Source of the DNA: Sutterella sp.
GTDB taxonomy: Bacteria; Pseudomonadota; Gammaproteobacteria; Burkholderiales; Burkholderiaceae_F
Length of the DNA stretch: 25,479 bases
NCBI GenBank assembly: GCA_020025965.1
Contig: JAHHRG010000025.1
Span: forward strand, 1-25,479
Direction of reading: 5' to 3'
The notes under the pieces are model-generated. The model saw only the letters and a program-made list of their open reading frames with translations, ran no database searches and was not told the DNA's origin. Of this stretch, positions 1-6,124 are shown in pieces (positions within the stretch are counted from its first letter, which is position 1; each line of letters opens with the position of its first letter). The translations under genes and the position numbers were made by a program.

Positions 1-54
1 ACCCTGGACCGACGGATTAAGAGTCCGCTGCTCTACCAACTGAGCTACGTTCCC
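1..54 (-). tRNA. tRNA-Lys (anticodon CUU), cut by window start
   Basis: The minus strand reads a tRNA 5' part: acceptor strand GGGAACG, D arm, anticodon stem GCGGA with loop CTCTTAA (anticodon CTT, for the Lys codon AAG), and the start of the variable and T regions. It is identical over its whole visible length to the complete copy at 89-164. The 3' end lies outside the window. It is the distal member of a three-gene tRNA-Lys array read leftwards. Confidence 0.93.
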
Positions 55-88
55 AAAGTCATCGTCATCAACGTGACTTTAAAAACTG

Positions 89-164
89 TGGTGGGAACGC
101 AGGGATTCGAACCCTGGACCGACGGATTAAGAGTCCGCTGCTCTACCAACTGAGCTACGTTCCC
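89..164 (-). tRNA. tRNA-Lys (anticodon CUU)
   Basis: Complete 76-nt cloverleaf on the minus strand. The acceptor GGGAACG pairs with CGTTCCC, the T stem is CAGGG/CCCTG, the anticodon loop is CTCTTAA (anticodon CTT), and the 3' CCA is encoded in the DNA (tgg at 89-91). It is 34 bp from the partial identical copy on its 3' side and 17 bp from the tRNA-Lys(UUU) gene, so the three are probably one transcript. It reads AAG codons. Confidence 0.96.
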
Positions 165-181
165 ACAGTGTGTTAAATGTT

Positions 182-257
182 TGGTGGGTCGTGCGGGACT
201 CGAACCCACGACCAACGGATTAAAAGTCCGCTGCTCTACCAACTGAGCTAACGACCC
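182..257 (-). tRNA. tRNA-Lys (anticodon UUU)
   Basis: Complete 76-nt cloverleaf on the minus strand. The acceptor GGGTCGT pairs with ACGACCC, the anticodon loop is CTTTTAA (anticodon TTT, for AAA/AAG), and the 3' CCA is encoded. It is first in the array, next to the promoter at 317-345. This is a known substrate class for MnmA 2-thiolation of U34, and mnmA lies 3.4 kb away in the same window. Confidence 0.96.
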
Positions 258-316
258 CGTCGCCGATTATTCGAGACGCGTTGTAAAACGCCGCAAACAT
301 CTAACTGAGGAGACGT

Positions 317-345
317 ATTGTGCCTAACAAAAATCGATTTGTCAA
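317..345 (-). promoter_or_regulatory. Sigma-70 promoter of the tRNA-Lys array
   Basis: On the minus strand a perfect -35 hexamer TTGACA (340-345) is separated by exactly 17 bp from CACAAT (317-322, four of six matches to TATAAT). Transcription would start about 55 bp before the first tRNA. Position and strand fit the tRNA array only. Confidence 0.55.
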
Positions 346-436
346 GAAATCCGAAAAAAAGTTTTCTAATGAACAAAGGAAAAGAGAGAAGCAGGGGCTA
401 AGGTGGAACACCTAAGAAGCGTATTTTATTAACTTA

Positions 437-454
437 GTTAGGGTAAACCCTAAC
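437..454. promoter_or_regulatory. Exact 18-bp palindrome upstream of recA (candidate operator)
   Basis: GTTAGGGTAAACCCTAAC consists of 8-bp arms that are exact reverse complements around a 2-nt centre. It lies 214 bp before the recA start. Neither strand has a T-run after it, so it is not a terminator. Its form (TTAG...CTAA) suits a dimeric repressor. The identity of any binding protein is unknown. Confidence 0.45.
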
Positions 455-537
455 AAAAGAGACCTATACAAGCGCAAAAAAATCAGGCATTATGTCGGTA
501 AAGGAGATGAACACACATTGAGCGTTCATTGAAAGTC

Positions 538-566
538 TTCAAAAAATCAAAAATAGAACATATAGA
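538..566 (+). promoter_or_regulatory. Possible recA promoter
   Basis: TTCAAA (538-543, four of six to consensus) and TATAGA (561-566, four of six) are separated by 17 bp. The -35 element overlaps the inverted repeat TTGAA-N4-TTCAA (529-542). This is the best-spaced pair I found upstream of recA, but both hexamers are weak and the region is AT-rich, so chance is a real possibility. Confidence 0.3.
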
Positions 567-667
567 GGATCAATAAATGATCTTCAGATAGTTTTATTTA
601 TGAGTTCTTAGAGAAGATAATTTAAAAAAAGTATCAATACCATCGTTTCTTTTTAAGGAAGAAAGTC

Positions 668-1762
668 ATGGCAACCAAGAATTCCCAGCCGACTCGGCTG
701 AGCCGCGCCGAAGGCGATGAACGAAAGAAAGCCCTGAGCGTTGCGTTAGCCAACATTGAAAAGCAGTTTGGTAAGGGCGCGATCATGCGCATGGCCGAAG
801 GTGAACACGAAGCCGATATCGAAACCGTCTCTACGGGCTCTCTCGGCCTTGACCTCGCGCTAGGTGTCGGCGGCTTGCCCCGTGGTCGTATTATCGAAGT
901 GTTCGGCCCTGAATCTTCCGGGAAGACCACGCTTGCTTTGCACGTGATTGCAGAAATGCAGAAGATCGGCGGTACCTGCGCCTTCATTGATGCGGAACAC
1001 GCTCTTGACATTCAATACGCCAAACGTCTCGGTGTGAACGTACCAGAAATGCTTATTTCTCAACCCGACACTGGTGAACAGGCTCTCGAAATCACGGATG
1101 CTCTCGTGCGGTCGGGCTCTGTTGACCTGATCGTCGTTGACTCGGTAGCTGCTTTGACGCCACGTAGTGAAATCGAGGGTGATATGGGTGATGCCTTGCC
1201 GGGGCTTCAGGCTCGTCTGATGTCTCAGGCTCTTCGTAAGCTCACGGGGTCGATCACGAAAACGAAGTCTATGGTTCTCTTTATTAACCAGATTCGTATG
1301 AAGATCGGCGGGTACGGCAATCCGGAAACGACGACGGGCGGTAACGCTTTGAAGTTCTACAGCTCTGTGCGTCTCGACATCCGTCGCGTCGGCTCCATCA
1401 AGAAGGGTGATGAAGTGATCGGTAACGAAACTCGTGTCAAGGTTGTAAAGAATAAGGTTGCGCCTCCGTTCAAACAGGCTACGTTTGACATTCTCTACGG
1501 TGAAGGTATTTCCCGTTTCGGTGAAATTATTGATATCGGTGCCGAAGTGAATGTGATCGAAAAAGCAGGTGCTTGGTATTCCTACGATGGTCAGCGCCTG
1601 GGGCAAGGTAAGGAAAATGTTCGCGAATTCTTGAAGCAGCACGAAGAACTGACGGCTGAAATTGTCGCGAAGATTCGTGAACAGAAGGGGGTTCATATCC
1701 GTAGCCTAGTTCAGGATGTGGATGATGAAGACATCCCGATGCCCGAAGACGTTGATCTGTAA
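668..1762 (+). CDS. recA: RecA recombinase
   Basis: RecA is the ATP-dependent DNA strand-exchange protein that also triggers LexA self-cleavage in the SOS response. The 364-residue product has the family's normal length. Visible motifs are Walker A GPESSGKT at residues 80-87, the catalytic-type Glu in FIDAEHALD (E110), Walker B LIVVDS (154-159), the DNA-binding loop L2 with QIRMKIG and TTGGNALKFYSS (about 208-233), and a usual acidic C-terminus ending DEDIPMPEDVDL. The ATG at 668 follows AAGGAAG at a good distance and MATKNSQ begins in the expected place. The next gene is recX, with a terminator hairpin between them. No standard LexA box is seen upstream. Large ORFs on the opposite strand inside it are shadows. 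Confidence 0.99.
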   Translation: MATKNSQPTRLSRAEGDERKKALSVALANIEKQFGKGAIMRMAEGEHEADIETVSTGSLGLDLALGVGGLPRGRIIEVFGPESSGKTTLALHVIAEMQKIGGTCAFIDAEHALDIQYAKRLGVNVPEMLISQPDTGEQALEITDALVRSGSVDLIVVDSVAALTPRSEIEGDMGDALPGLQARLMSQALRKLTGSITKTKSMVLFINQIRMKIGGYGNPETTTGGNALKFYSSVRLDIRRVGSIKKGDEVIGNETRVKVVKNKVAPPFKQATFDILYGEGISRFGEIIDIGAEVNVIEKAGAWYSYDGQRLGQGKENVREFLKQHEELTAEIVAKIREQKGVHIRSLVQDVDDEDIPMPEDVDL

Positions 1763-1780
1763 TCGACTTTGATCGTGATG

Positions 1781-1815
1781 AAAAGCTTCCCAGTAATGGA
1801 CTAGGGAAGCTTTTT
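1781..1815 (+). terminator. Rho-independent terminator between recA and recX
   Basis: AAAAGCTTCCC pairs with GGGAAGCTTTT around a 12-nt loop, followed by a T-run. It sits 19 bp after the recA stop and 28 bp before recX. It probably ends most recA transcripts, so that recX is made from partial read-through, as is known for recA-recX in E. coli. Confidence 0.8.
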
Positions 1816-1842
1816 CCCTTTATGCCCTATATGGATTGACTG

Positions 1843-2709
1843 ATGGCTAAAAAGAAAGACCCAGGACAAGGCGTTTTGCTTTTGTGGGGCGAGGACGGAC
1901 TCGAAGAGGTCCCAGCCGATGAAGAACTGCCTGACGAAGTTCCTTCTGAAGATGCCGCACTGATTCCCAAAGAGACCGTGACCGCTTCAGCTTCTTTGCG
2001 TTCGCCGCTCGGCGTCCCTTTCGGTGAGAAACCGCAAACCTTCGAGAGTTTCCTAAAGGTCGAAGAAGCGCCCGTTTTCCATGAGGAAGATGTGGGCATT
2101 ACACGCGTGCGTGTTGGAGCGGGAGACTGGGATTGCTGTAATGATCCCGAAGAATACATCCGAGAAAGTGAAGAGCGAAAAGCCAAGAGAAAAGCTAAAC
2201 GCGAAGCCATGGCGACGGCTGATAGAGTGAGACATCGACCGAGTATCTTCGCAAGAGCTGCGGATGCGCTCTCACGACGCGACTATTCGAAGAAGGAACT
2301 TACGCAGAAACTCAAACGCGGTTTGAAGGAAGACGACAATCCCGAAGAAGTAGAGCAAGCCGTTACGCGCTTGGAGGATCTGGGGTATCTCTCCGATTCG
2401 CGGTTTGCTGAAAATCGAGCTCGCATTCGCGCTTCGAGTTTAGGTAATGCACGTATTCGTCGAGAACTGCGCCAATCGGGCGTGAGTGACGACAAAGTTC
2501 AGGCAGCTATGGAAACGATTGAGGAATCGGAAGACGTACGTGCCTATAGAGTATGGGCTCGTCGGTATAAAGAGTTACCGACGGATCGCAAAGAGCGCGA
2601 TCGTCAGATTCGATATCTCTTATATCGCGGATTCAGCATGGATTCGATTAATCGTGTGCTTCGCGGCCGGGTGGAAATACCCGACGAACCGACTTCATAT
2701 TGGAGTTGA
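1843..2709 (+). CDS. recX: RecX family regulator with long acidic N-terminal extension
   Basis: RecX binds RecA filaments and limits their growth and activity. The RecX domain occupies about residues 134-275: it opens RPSIFARAADALSRRDYS, continues with LEDLGYLSDSRFAE (178-190) and ends near GFSMDSINRVLRG. It includes the tandem three-helix repeats typical of the family. Ordinary RecX proteins are about 150 residues; this one has 288 because of a roughly 130-residue N-terminal part. That part starts MAKKKDPGQGVLLLWG, is rich in Glu/Asp/Pro (residues 16-45), and ends in a basic KAKRKAKREA stretch (113-122). I do not recognise the extension. An internal start could give a shorter protein, but the extension keeps an open frame with normal codon use. 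The start ATG has only a weak ribosome-binding site. Confidence 0.93.
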   Translation: MAKKKDPGQGVLLLWGEDGLEEVPADEELPDEVPSEDAALIPKETVTASASLRSPLGVPFGEKPQTFESFLKVEEAPVFHEEDVGITRVRVGAGDWDCCNDPEEYIRESEERKAKRKAKREAMATADRVRHRPSIFARAADALSRRDYSKKELTQKLKRGLKEDDNPEEVEQAVTRLEDLGYLSDSRFAENRARIRASSLGNARIRRELRQSGVSDDKVQAAMETIEESEDVRAYRVWARRYKELPTDRKERDRQIRYLLYRGFSMDSINRVLRGRVEIPDEPTSYWS

Positions 2710-2762
2710 AAACGAAAACAACCGTTAAGTTGGTCGTGAAACGCGAGGCACTCGACACAATT

Positions 2763-2771
2763 TGATAGAAT
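2763..2771 (+). promoter_or_regulatory. Possible extended -10 promoter of the terC-family gene
   Basis: TGATAGAAT has the extended -10 form TGN followed by TAGAAT (five of six). It ends about 36 bp before the TTG start. No good -35 hexamer is seen at 17 bp, so the call is tentative. Confidence 0.3.
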
Positions 2772-2807
2772 CGCGAATACTTTATTGCTCTCTTTTCGGA
2801 GTCTATT

Positions 2808-3545
2808 TTGGAATACCTCATCGATCTACTGACCAATCTGCATTGGGCAGCAGTCGGGCAGATCATTATGATCGACATTTTGCTCGGCGGCGACAATGCG
2901 GTTGTCATTGCACTGGCTTGTCGTAATCTGCCGCTCAATCAGCGTAACAAGGGCATTTTCTGGGGAACGGCAGGTGCCATTCTTCTACGTGTTGTGCTGA
3001 TTACCTTTGCCGTCATGATCTTGGACATGCCTTTCCTCAAGGTATTAGGTGGTGCACTCCTCTTGTGGATCGGTGCCAAGCTTTTGTTGCCCGATGACGG
3101 TGAGCATGAAAACATTGAAGGTAGCGACAAATTATTGGGGGCGATCAAGACCATTGTGGTGGCCGACTTCGTAATGAGCTTTGATAATGTCATCGCTATT
3201 GCTGGTGCTGCACAGCAGGTTCACGAAGCGCATCAGACGCTTCTTGTGATCTTCGGCCTTCTCGTATCCGTTCCGTTTATCGTCTGCGGTTCTCAGGTCA
3301 TTCTGAAGATGATCGACAGATTCCCGATCATCGTATACTTCGGTGCGGGTCTTCTCGGTTGGATTGCTGGCGGTATGATCGTTTCCGATAATTACGTGGT
3401 CTCCCACTGGCCGGAAGCTGCCTTTACGCTCCATTACCCTGCCGCCGTAATCGGTGCTGCCCTCGTTGTAGGGGTGGGACACTTCTGGGGACGAGCGAAA
3501 ATGAAGAAGCTTCACGCTAAACAGGCAAAAAAAACGATCGAATAA
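2808..3545 (+). CDS. TerC family integral membrane protein
   Basis: TerC-family proteins are multi-pass inner-membrane proteins; several are Mn2+ exporters or help load exported proteins with Mn2+, and others were named for tellurium resistance. The 245 residues contain about seven hydrophobic segments. The two signature acidic motifs are DILLGGDNAVVIA (residues 23-35) and DFVMSFDNVIAIAG (120-133), whose Asp/Asn residues are the expected metal site. The C-terminus is basic and cytoplasmic-like (KMKKLHAKQAKK). The start is TTG at 2808, supported by CGGAG at 2797-2801 and a seven-nucleotide gap; the protein then begins MEYLIDLL as homologues do. It ends at a terminator shared with mnmA. Metal specificity cannot be told from sequence alone. 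Confidence 0.93.
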   Translation: MEYLIDLLTNLHWAAVGQIIMIDILLGGDNAVVIALACRNLPLNQRNKGIFWGTAGAILLRVVLITFAVMILDMPFLKVLGGALLLWIGAKLLLPDDGEHENIEGSDKLLGAIKTIVVADFVMSFDNVIAIAGAAQQVHEAHQTLLVIFGLLVSVPFIVCGSQVILKMIDRFPIIVYFGAGLLGWIAGGMIVSDNYVVSHWPEAAFTLHYPAAVIGAALVVGVGHFWGRAKMKKLHAKQAKKTIE

Positions 3546-3562
3546 TTTCGACGAAGTATCAC

Positions 3563-3597
3563 AAAAAAACGCAGCTCTGAAAGGCTGCGTTTTTTTT
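3563..3597. terminator. Bidirectional terminator between terC-family gene and mnmA
   Basis: ACGCAGC pairs with GCTGCGT around an 8-nt loop, with an A-run before and a T-run after it. It therefore works as a terminator on both strands for the two convergent genes. Confidence 0.9.
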
Positions 3598-3613
3598 GTA
3601 TCTAAGTTAAATT

Positions 3614-4702
3614 TTAGTGTTTCACGGCATCGATGAAGCCGCCCCCCAAGCAAACGTCACCGCTGTAGAGAACGGCACTCTGACCAGGCGTGGCTGCCCA
3701 CTGAGGCTTTTCGAAACCGAGTGTGAAGTTCTTTTCCGAGACATAGTCGAGGGTACAGGGATCATCTGGCTGACGATAGCGAGTCTTGACCGAGAGGGAT
3801 ATTGACGGATCGGGTGCATGCCCAGCTACCCAGCTCGGATGGACAGCCTTCAGCTCGTGTGCGAGCAACCACGGATGATCGTGGCCCTGGCAGATCCAGA
3901 GTGTATTTGTTGCGAGGTCCTTTTTAGCTACGAACCAAGGTTCGCCCGTCGAATCGTGTCGACCGCCAACCCCGATTCCCTTTCGCTGGCCGAGCGTATA
4001 AAAGGAAAGCCCCATGTGTTCGCCCACGATCGTACCGTCCGGCACCTTGATAGGGCCTGGGTGTGTCGGAAGATAGCGGTTCAGGAATTCGCGGAAGGGA
4101 CGTTCGCCGATAAAGCAAATGCCCGTAGAGTCTTTCTTCTTCGCATTTGGGAGCTTGAGCTGATCCGCAATCTCACGAACTTTCGTTTTGTATAGGTCGC
4201 CCACAGGGAAGAGCACGCGGGATATCTGTTCCTGCGTCAGACGGTGCAGGAAGTAGCTCTGATCTTTACCGGGATCCACACCGCGAAGAAGTTGAACACC
4301 GTCGTCAGTATGACGAACGCGCGCATAGTGCCCCGTTGCGATCAAGTCAGCGCCCATGGCCATGGCATGGTCAAGAAAGGCACGGAATTTGATCTCAGCG
4401 TTACAGAGAACATCAGGGTTCGGCGTGCGGCCTGCACTATATTCACGAAGAAAGTCCGCAAAGACGCGTTCTTTGTATTCTTTGGCGAAATTTACGGCTT
4501 CGATGTCAATGCCAATCACGTCGGCGACGCTACTAGCGTCAATGAAGTCCTGACGAGAGGAGCAGTATTCGCTGTCGTCGTCATCTTCCCAATTTTTCAT
4601 GAAAAGACCGACGACGTTGTAACCCTGTTCCTTGAGAAGCCAGGCGCTGACGGAAGAGTCGACCCCGCCGGAAAGGCCGATAACAACAGTTTTCTTTGAC
4701 AT
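3614..4702 (-). CDS. mnmA: tRNA-specific 2-thiouridylase MnmA
   Basis: MnmA adds sulphur to position 2 of the wobble uridine in tRNA-Lys, -Glu and -Gln, using ATP to activate the base and a persulphide from the Isc/Tus relay. The 362-residue product has normal length. Motifs: PP-loop GLSGGVDSSV (residues 9-18), the nucleophilic Cys in NPDVLCNAEIKF (C100), ATGHYAR (122-128), and the second catalytic Cys in DSTGICFIGERPFR (C196). The C-terminal beta-barrel region follows, with QSAVLYSGDVCLGGG near the end. The ATG at 4702 has no obvious ribosome-binding site. It is convergent with the terC-family gene and divergent from the flavin oxidoreductase gene. Confidence 0.98.
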   Translation of the reverse strand: MSKKTVVIGLSGGVDSSVSAWLLKEQGYNVVGLFMKNWEDDDDSEYCSSRQDFIDASSVADVIGIDIEAVNFAKEYKERVFADFLREYSAGRTPNPDVLCNAEIKFRAFLDHAMAMGADLIATGHYARVRHTDDGVQLLRGVDPGKDQSYFLHRLTQEQISRVLFPVGDLYKTKVREIADQLKLPNAKKKDSTGICFIGERPFREFLNRYLPTHPGPIKVPDGTIVGEHMGLSFYTLGQRKGIGVGGRHDSTGEPWFVAKKDLATNTLWICQGHDHPWLLAHELKAVHPSWVAGHAPDPSISLSVKTRYRQPDDPCTLDYVSEKNFTLGFEKPQWAATPGQSAVLYSGDVCLGGGFIDAVKH

Positions 4703-4808
4703 GGATAGTAAGAAGTCTTCTGAGACGAACGATTGTGCCGCAGATGTCCTATGACGTTACAATGCGGTCATTCAATCGTAAAAGATACCATAAGGAGATC
4801 GTCGCATT

Positions 4809-5888
4809 ATGTCCTACTCTAGCGCCGCTTGCACTACTTTTATTGAAAAGGCAGGTATAGAACATCCTTTTATGAATGCACCCATTCCGGGAATGACTAC
4901 GCCGAAGCTCGTGGCCGCGGTGTCCGAAGCTGGCGGTCTTGGTGTGATTCCGGCCGGCGATCTCAGGCCAGAAGAAATTTTGGCTTTTGCCGAAGAAGTT
5001 AAAAAATTGACTGACAAGCCCTTTGCCATCAATTTGACGATTCCTTGGCGCTTTCCGACGCAGAAAGGTGCTTTTGATACATTTGCCGATGCGGTTTCTC
5101 CGCTCTTGGCCGATTTGGGTCTCCCGGACGGAAGCGATGTGCCGATGGCTGAATCTTATGACTTTGCGATGAAGCATCGTCCCGATTTCCGGGCGCAGTT
5201 TGCGGCCGCTTTGTCCGTGTCGCCTCGCGCAATGATTTCTTCGTCAGGCGGTTTTGCTGAAGAAGAAGCCGATCAACTGACCGATGCGGGCATTCTTAAT
5301 ATCGGTGTGGTGACGAGCTTCCGCGAAGCTAAAGTGATGCGAGCTGCCGGGTGCGATGCTCTTATTGCTCAGGGGGCCGAAGCGGCGGGACCACGTCTTT
5401 CGTTTGAAAATCCCGATACGGTTCAACTAGGACTGATGTCTTTTATTCCTGCAGCCGTTCGTGCGACCGGCTTGCCTGTTCTGGCCGCGGGCGGGATTGC
5501 AACGCCAGAGCAGGTCGATGCCGTGATGGCTTTGGGTGGCGCTGGTGTGGTTGTGGGGACCGCACTGATGCCTGTTGAAGAGTCGGGCGCCGACGCAACG
5601 CATCGCTACTATGCGGTTTACGGCAAACCCGAAGAAAGCATCATGAGCCGAGTCTTTACGGGGCGTCTTGCTCGAGTCGTTAAAAACGGTCTCGTCGAAG
5701 CTCTCGTTGATTATGAAGATAAAACCGCTGGCTATCCTGGTCAGTGGCAGATTATGGGGGCGATAGATCGCGTGGCTCGACAGCAAGGTCGTACGGATCT
5801 GATGATGATTTCGGTCGGCCAGTCAGCTGGCCGAAGTAACTATAAGAGCGTCGAGGAGTGTGTAAGAACGCTTTTTCGCCTGAAATAA
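4809..5888 (+). CDS. NAD(P)H-dependent flavin oxidoreductase / nitronate monooxygenase-like protein
   Basis: This is a TIM-barrel FMN enzyme of the nitronate monooxygenase / FabK family (359 residues, usual length). Seen: the N-terminal substrate and flavin motif NAPIPGMTTPKLVAAVSEAGG (starting at residue 23), the central IAQGAEAAGP segment (186-195), and the phosphate-binding motifs VLAAGGIATPEQV (224-236) and GAGVVVGTALM (244-254). In characterised nitronate monooxygenases and FabK the central motif reads EAGGH, with a functional His; here that position is Pro (P195). Nitronate oxidation by the classic mechanism is therefore doubtful. A general flavin reductase or another oxidoreductase role is more likely, and the substrate is unknown. 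The start has a strong TAAGGAGAT site. It is followed by its own terminator. Confidence 0.9.
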   Translation: MSYSSAACTTFIEKAGIEHPFMNAPIPGMTTPKLVAAVSEAGGLGVIPAGDLRPEEILAFAEEVKKLTDKPFAINLTIPWRFPTQKGAFDTFADAVSPLLADLGLPDGSDVPMAESYDFAMKHRPDFRAQFAAALSVSPRAMISSSGGFAEEEADQLTDAGILNIGVVTSFREAKVMRAAGCDALIAQGAEAAGPRLSFENPDTVQLGLMSFIPAAVRATGLPVLAAGGIATPEQVDAVMALGGAGVVVGTALMPVEESGADATHRYYAVYGKPEESIMSRVFTGRLARVVKNGLVEALVDYEDKTAGYPGQWQIMGAIDRVARQQGRTDLMMISVGQSAGRSNYKSVEECVRTLFRLK

Positions 5889-5934
5889 GCGTCGGATTGG
5901 TACCTGAATCGTCTGAAATCCGTCACAAAATCGA

Positions 5935-5974
5935 GTCTGTCAGGGGCTGAAATGCCTCTGGCAGACATTTTTTT
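5935..5974 (+). terminator. Rho-independent terminator of the flavin oxidoreductase gene
   Basis: GTCTG-CAG-GGC pairs with GCC-CTG-CAGAC, with small bulges, around a short TGAAA-containing loop. A run of seven T follows at 5968-5974. It lies about 46 bp after the stop codon. Confidence 0.85.
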
Positions 5975-6014
5975 GTACAAGGTGCCTAAAAAAAATGCAA
6001 AAAGTCAAAAATTA

Positions 6015-6033
6015 TTTTCAATTCCATTGAAAA
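6015..6033. promoter_or_regulatory. Perfect inverted repeat over the -35 of the DASS transporter promoter (candidate operator)
   Basis: TTTTCAAT-TCC-ATTGAAAA has 8-bp arms that are exact reverse complements with a 3-bp spacer. Its right arm contains the TTGAAA used as -35 by the promoter at 6027-6055. A protein bound here would block RNA polymerase. The half-site does not match the FNR/CRP consensus as I know it. The regulator is unknown. Confidence 0.5.
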
Positions 6034-6055
6034 ACGACTGACCGCACTTTATTAT
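6027..6055 (+). promoter_or_regulatory. Sigma-70 promoter of the DASS transporter gene
   Basis: TTGAAA (6027-6032, five of six) and TATTAT (6050-6055, five of six) are separated by exactly 17 bp. Transcription would start near 6062, giving a leader of about 62 nt before the ATG at 6125. Confidence 0.65.
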
Positions 6056-6080
6056 TTTTGAACCTATCCCCTAAAAACCC

Positions 6081-6119
6081 GAATCTCACTTCTCTGTGGA
6101 GATTCAGCTCCAATTGGAG
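6081..6119 (+). promoter_or_regulatory. Leader hairpin and Shine-Dalgarno-containing palindrome before the DASS gene
   Basis: GAATCTC (6081-6087) can pair with GAGATTC (6099-6105). Right after it comes CTCCAATTGGAG (6108-6119), whose right arm GGAG is the Shine-Dalgarno sequence of the gene starting at 6125. The second hairpin has only four pairs and is weak alone; stacking on the first stem could help it mask the ribosome site. Function is inference. Confidence 0.3.
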
Positions 6120-6124
6120 GATCC

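Larger units (their letters stand above)
258..667. other. 410-bp AT-rich intergenic regulatory region between tRNA array and recA
   Basis: No credible gene is present. It holds the tRNA promoter at 317-345, an exact palindrome at 437-454, a short inverted repeat TTGAA-N4-TTCAA at 529-542, a possible recA promoter at 538-566, a potential hairpin GAGGATCA/TGATCTTC at 565-585 (one G-U pair), and the recA ribosome-binding site AAGGAAG near 656-662. I see no CTGT-N8-ACAG, the usual beta/gammaproteobacterial LexA box, anywhere in it. It is markedly more AT-rich than the coding regions. Confidence 0.7.

Noticed and set aside
437..454. Reading the recA-upstream palindrome as a terminator for the tRNA array or an upstream gene
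   Set aside because: No T-run follows on either strand, and the tRNA array is transcribed away from it.
496..520. AAAGGAG followed by ATGAACACACATTGA, a four-codon leader peptide candidate before recA
   Set aside because: The Shine-Dalgarno directly touches the ATG with no spacer, and no attenuator structure follows that would use it.
860..1696. 278-residue open frame on the minus strand inside recA
   Set aside because: It is a shadow of the highly conserved recA reading frame; the translation has no recognisable domain and no ribosome-binding site.
4733..4763. TTGTGC and TACAAT as promoter of the flavin oxidoreductase gene
   Set aside because: The spacing is 19 bp and the -35 is poor; the same bases give an equally poor match on the other strand for mnmA, so neither is supported.
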